Source: Stenotrophomonas lacuserhaii (lineage in GTDB: Bacteria; Pseudomonadota; Gammaproteobacteria; Xanthomonadales; Xanthomonadaceae). From it: a stretch of 64,000 bases of DNA. The notes under the pieces are model-generated. The model saw only the letters and a program-made list of their open reading frames with translations, did not search any database and was not told the origin of the DNA. This document shows positions 62,830-64,000 of the stretch, piece after piece. Position 1 is the stretch's first letter. Each line of letters opens with the position of its first letter. A program made the translations under genes and the position numbers. The stretch is from NCBI RefSeq assembly GCF_014836545.1, contig NZ_JACSQS010000011.1, forward strand, positions 29,790 through 93,789. The letters are read 5' to 3'.

Positions 62830-63735
62830 TCAGCGCTTGCGGCGGATCAGCGCCGTCGAGGCCCCCAGCACCGCCCGCGTGAGCAGCGCCATGGTCTGCA
62901 CATCGCCCTTCCAGTGCTGCCAATACAGCGGCACGTCTTCCCAGGCGCGCTGGCGCACGTACACCAGGCGCCCGGCATCCAGGTGGCGCTTGACCAGCGG
63001 CAGCGGGTTCATGGTCCAGCCGAGCCCGCCCAGGTTGGCCTGCACGAAGGCGCGGGTGGAGGGAATCCACCAGGTCGGCGCCGTGTTGGGTACCTCCACC
63101 CCGGCCATGCGGCGGGCAAAACGCGCCTGCATGTCGTCCTTGCGGTTGAACACCAGCACCGGCGCCTGGGCCAGCGCCTGCGCGCTCACCCCTTTGCCGA
63201 AATGGCGGTCGCGGAATTCCGGGGTACAGGTGGCCGCGTAGCGGATGCTGCCCAGGGCATGGATCTGGCAGCCCTGCACCGGCTCGTCCAGCGTGGTCAC
63301 CGCGCCCAGCACCGTGCCCTGGCGCAGCAGTTCAACGGTGTGGTCCTGGTCTTCCACGCGCAGGTCCAGGGTGGTGCCGGTGACCTGGGCGAACTGCTGG
63401 GCGGCCTGCGGGAACCAGGTTTCCAGGCTGTCATGGTTGACCGCCACCGGAATGCTGGCCTGCGGCAGGTCCTCGTCGGCCAGCCCCATGCGGTGCAGTG
63501 CATCGTGTTCCAGCAGGGCGGTCTGCTCGGCCAACTGCACCAGCACCTGGCCTTCGGCGGTCGCGGTAGCCGGTGCGCCACGCTTCACCAGCAGCCGGCC
63601 GACGCGGTCTTCCAGTGCTTTCACCCGCTGGGACACGGCCGATGCGGTGACATTGAGCGCCTGCGCGGCGCGGTCGAAGCTGCCTTCGCGGATGACCGCA
63701 GCGAGGGCGCGGAGCTGGGCATGGTCGACGCGCAT
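62830..63735 (-). CDS. argP: LysR-type regulator ArgP
   Basis: A 301-residue LysR regulator. The winged helix is at residues about 3-60 (LRALAAVIREGSFDRAAQALNVTASAVSQRVKALED), followed by the effector domain with VAVNHDSLETWFPQA and GLGWTMNPLPLVKRHLDAGRL. This matches ArgP/LysG, which senses arginine and lysine. It is divergent from a LysE/ArgO-type exporter gene beginning at 63869, the classical partner, so control of amino-acid export is the likely role. The 133-base gap between them should hold the binding site. Confidence 0.93.
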   Translation of the reverse strand: MRVDHAQLRALAAVIREGSFDRAAQALNVTASAVSQRVKALEDRVGRLLVKRGAPATATAEGQVLVQLAEQTALLEHDALHRMGLADEDLPQASIPVAVNHDSLETWFPQAAQQFAQVTGTTLDLRVEDQDHTVELLRQGTVLGAVTTLDEPVQGCQIHALGSIRYAATCTPEFRDRHFGKGVSAQALAQAPVLVFNRKDDMQARFARRMAGVEVPNTAPTWWIPSTRAFVQANLGGLGWTMNPLPLVKRHLDAGRLVYVRQRAWEDVPLYWQHWKGDVQTMALLTRAVLGASTALIRRKR

Positions 63736-63868
63736 GGCGATTAAGTTCCGCTAAAGAGGCTTAAGGAAGTTTAGCTTTTCTTGAGATTGGTGCAACGCGA
63801 CAATACACCCCGTACCCGGTGCTGTCCGCCTTCGCGAGGCACCGCCCCCCGCTCCACGAGGTGTTCCC

Positions 63869-64000
63869 ATGTTCTCGATCATTTCCGCCGGCACCGGCCT
63901 GGCGGCCTGGTTCAGTGGTGCCGCCACCGGCATCGGCCTGTTCGCCGTGGTCGGCGCGCAGAGCGCCTTCATCCTGCGCCAGGGCATCCTGCGCAAGCAC
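63869..64000 (+). CDS. LysE/ArgO family amino-acid exporter (partial, 5' end)
   Basis: Only the first 44 codons lie in the window. They start MFSIISAGTGLAAWF and contain GIGLFAVVGAQSAFILRQG, which is the first helix and the conserved GAQ-x-AFILRQG motif of LysE/ArgO transporters. The gene is divergent from argP. The export substrate would be basic amino acids such as arginine or lysine. The rest of the gene continues beyond position 64000. Confidence 0.88.
   Translation, partial: MFSIISAGTGLAAWFSGAATGIGLFAVVGAQSAFILRQGILRKH

Overview
The window looks like a chromosomal stretch of a Stenotrophomonas species (Xanthomonadaceae). The GC content is high. Aspartate kinase and diaminopimelate decarboxylase are fused in one gene, which is a xanthomonad trait. 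A MurL-MurD2 pair is present, which is the xanthomonad route to D-Glu in peptidoglycan. Many short stem-loops carry a GTAG head, like the SMAG repeats described from S. maltophilia. I see no rRNA, tRNA, CRISPR array, insertion sequence or phage. The first 50 bases are an almost pure run of C and may be a contig-end artefact.

Layout. 0.1-3.7 kb: a DUF3861 protein, an HU-like protein, OsmC and two tandem PhzF-fold proteins. 3.8-9.2 kb: lysine and peptidoglycan genes (lysAC fusion, murL, murD2), then ispB on the other strand. 10.4-25 kb: an alpha-glucan/maltodextrin locus with an alpha-glucosidase, a TonB-dependent receptor, a GH97 enzyme, a six-hairpin glycosidase, an MFS transporter, a secreted GH13 enzyme and a LacI regulator. 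Three copies of one 17-base sequence containing a near-palindrome stand in front of these transcription units. 25.7 kb: ssb. 26.4-36.2 kb: two convergent operons that look like a 3-keto-glycoside system. They contain a GMC dehydrogenase with a Tat-exported small subunit, a cytochrome c, a DUF1080 protein, three TIM-barrel isomerase-like proteins, a Gfo/Idh oxidoreductase, an MFS permease and a LacI regulator. The same 14-base palindrome lies at both outer ends. 36.3 kb: a secreted M4 metalloprotease. 38.2-47.9 kb: a complete De Ley-Doudoroff galactose operon with alpha-galactosidase, Na+/sugar symporter and GntR regulator. 47.9-52.6 kb: a MOSC protein, a nonsense-mutated isocitrate lyase/PEP mutase-like gene, an NAD(P)-binding protein, a metallophosphoesterase and a luciferase-like monooxygenase. 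52.7-55.5 kb: a stand-alone adenylation domain coupled to a membrane FAD/NAD oxidoreductase. 55.9-64 kb: an MFS transporter, a nucleoside hydrolase, a siderophore-type TonB receptor with a Fur box, a membrane-anchored malate:quinone oxidoreductase, argP and the start of a LysE-type exporter.

Three sugar loci follow the same plan: an outer-membrane or periplasmic step, an inner-membrane permease, cytoplasmic or periplasmic enzymes and a local regulator. The least familiar systems are the convergent 3-keto-glycoside locus and the adenylation/membrane-oxidoreductase pair, which matches the domain order of the fungal protein TmpL split into two genes. Repeats are unusually active. SMAG-like hairpins bracket two simple tandem repeats, and perfect palindromes lie over or inside the coding ends of three genes.
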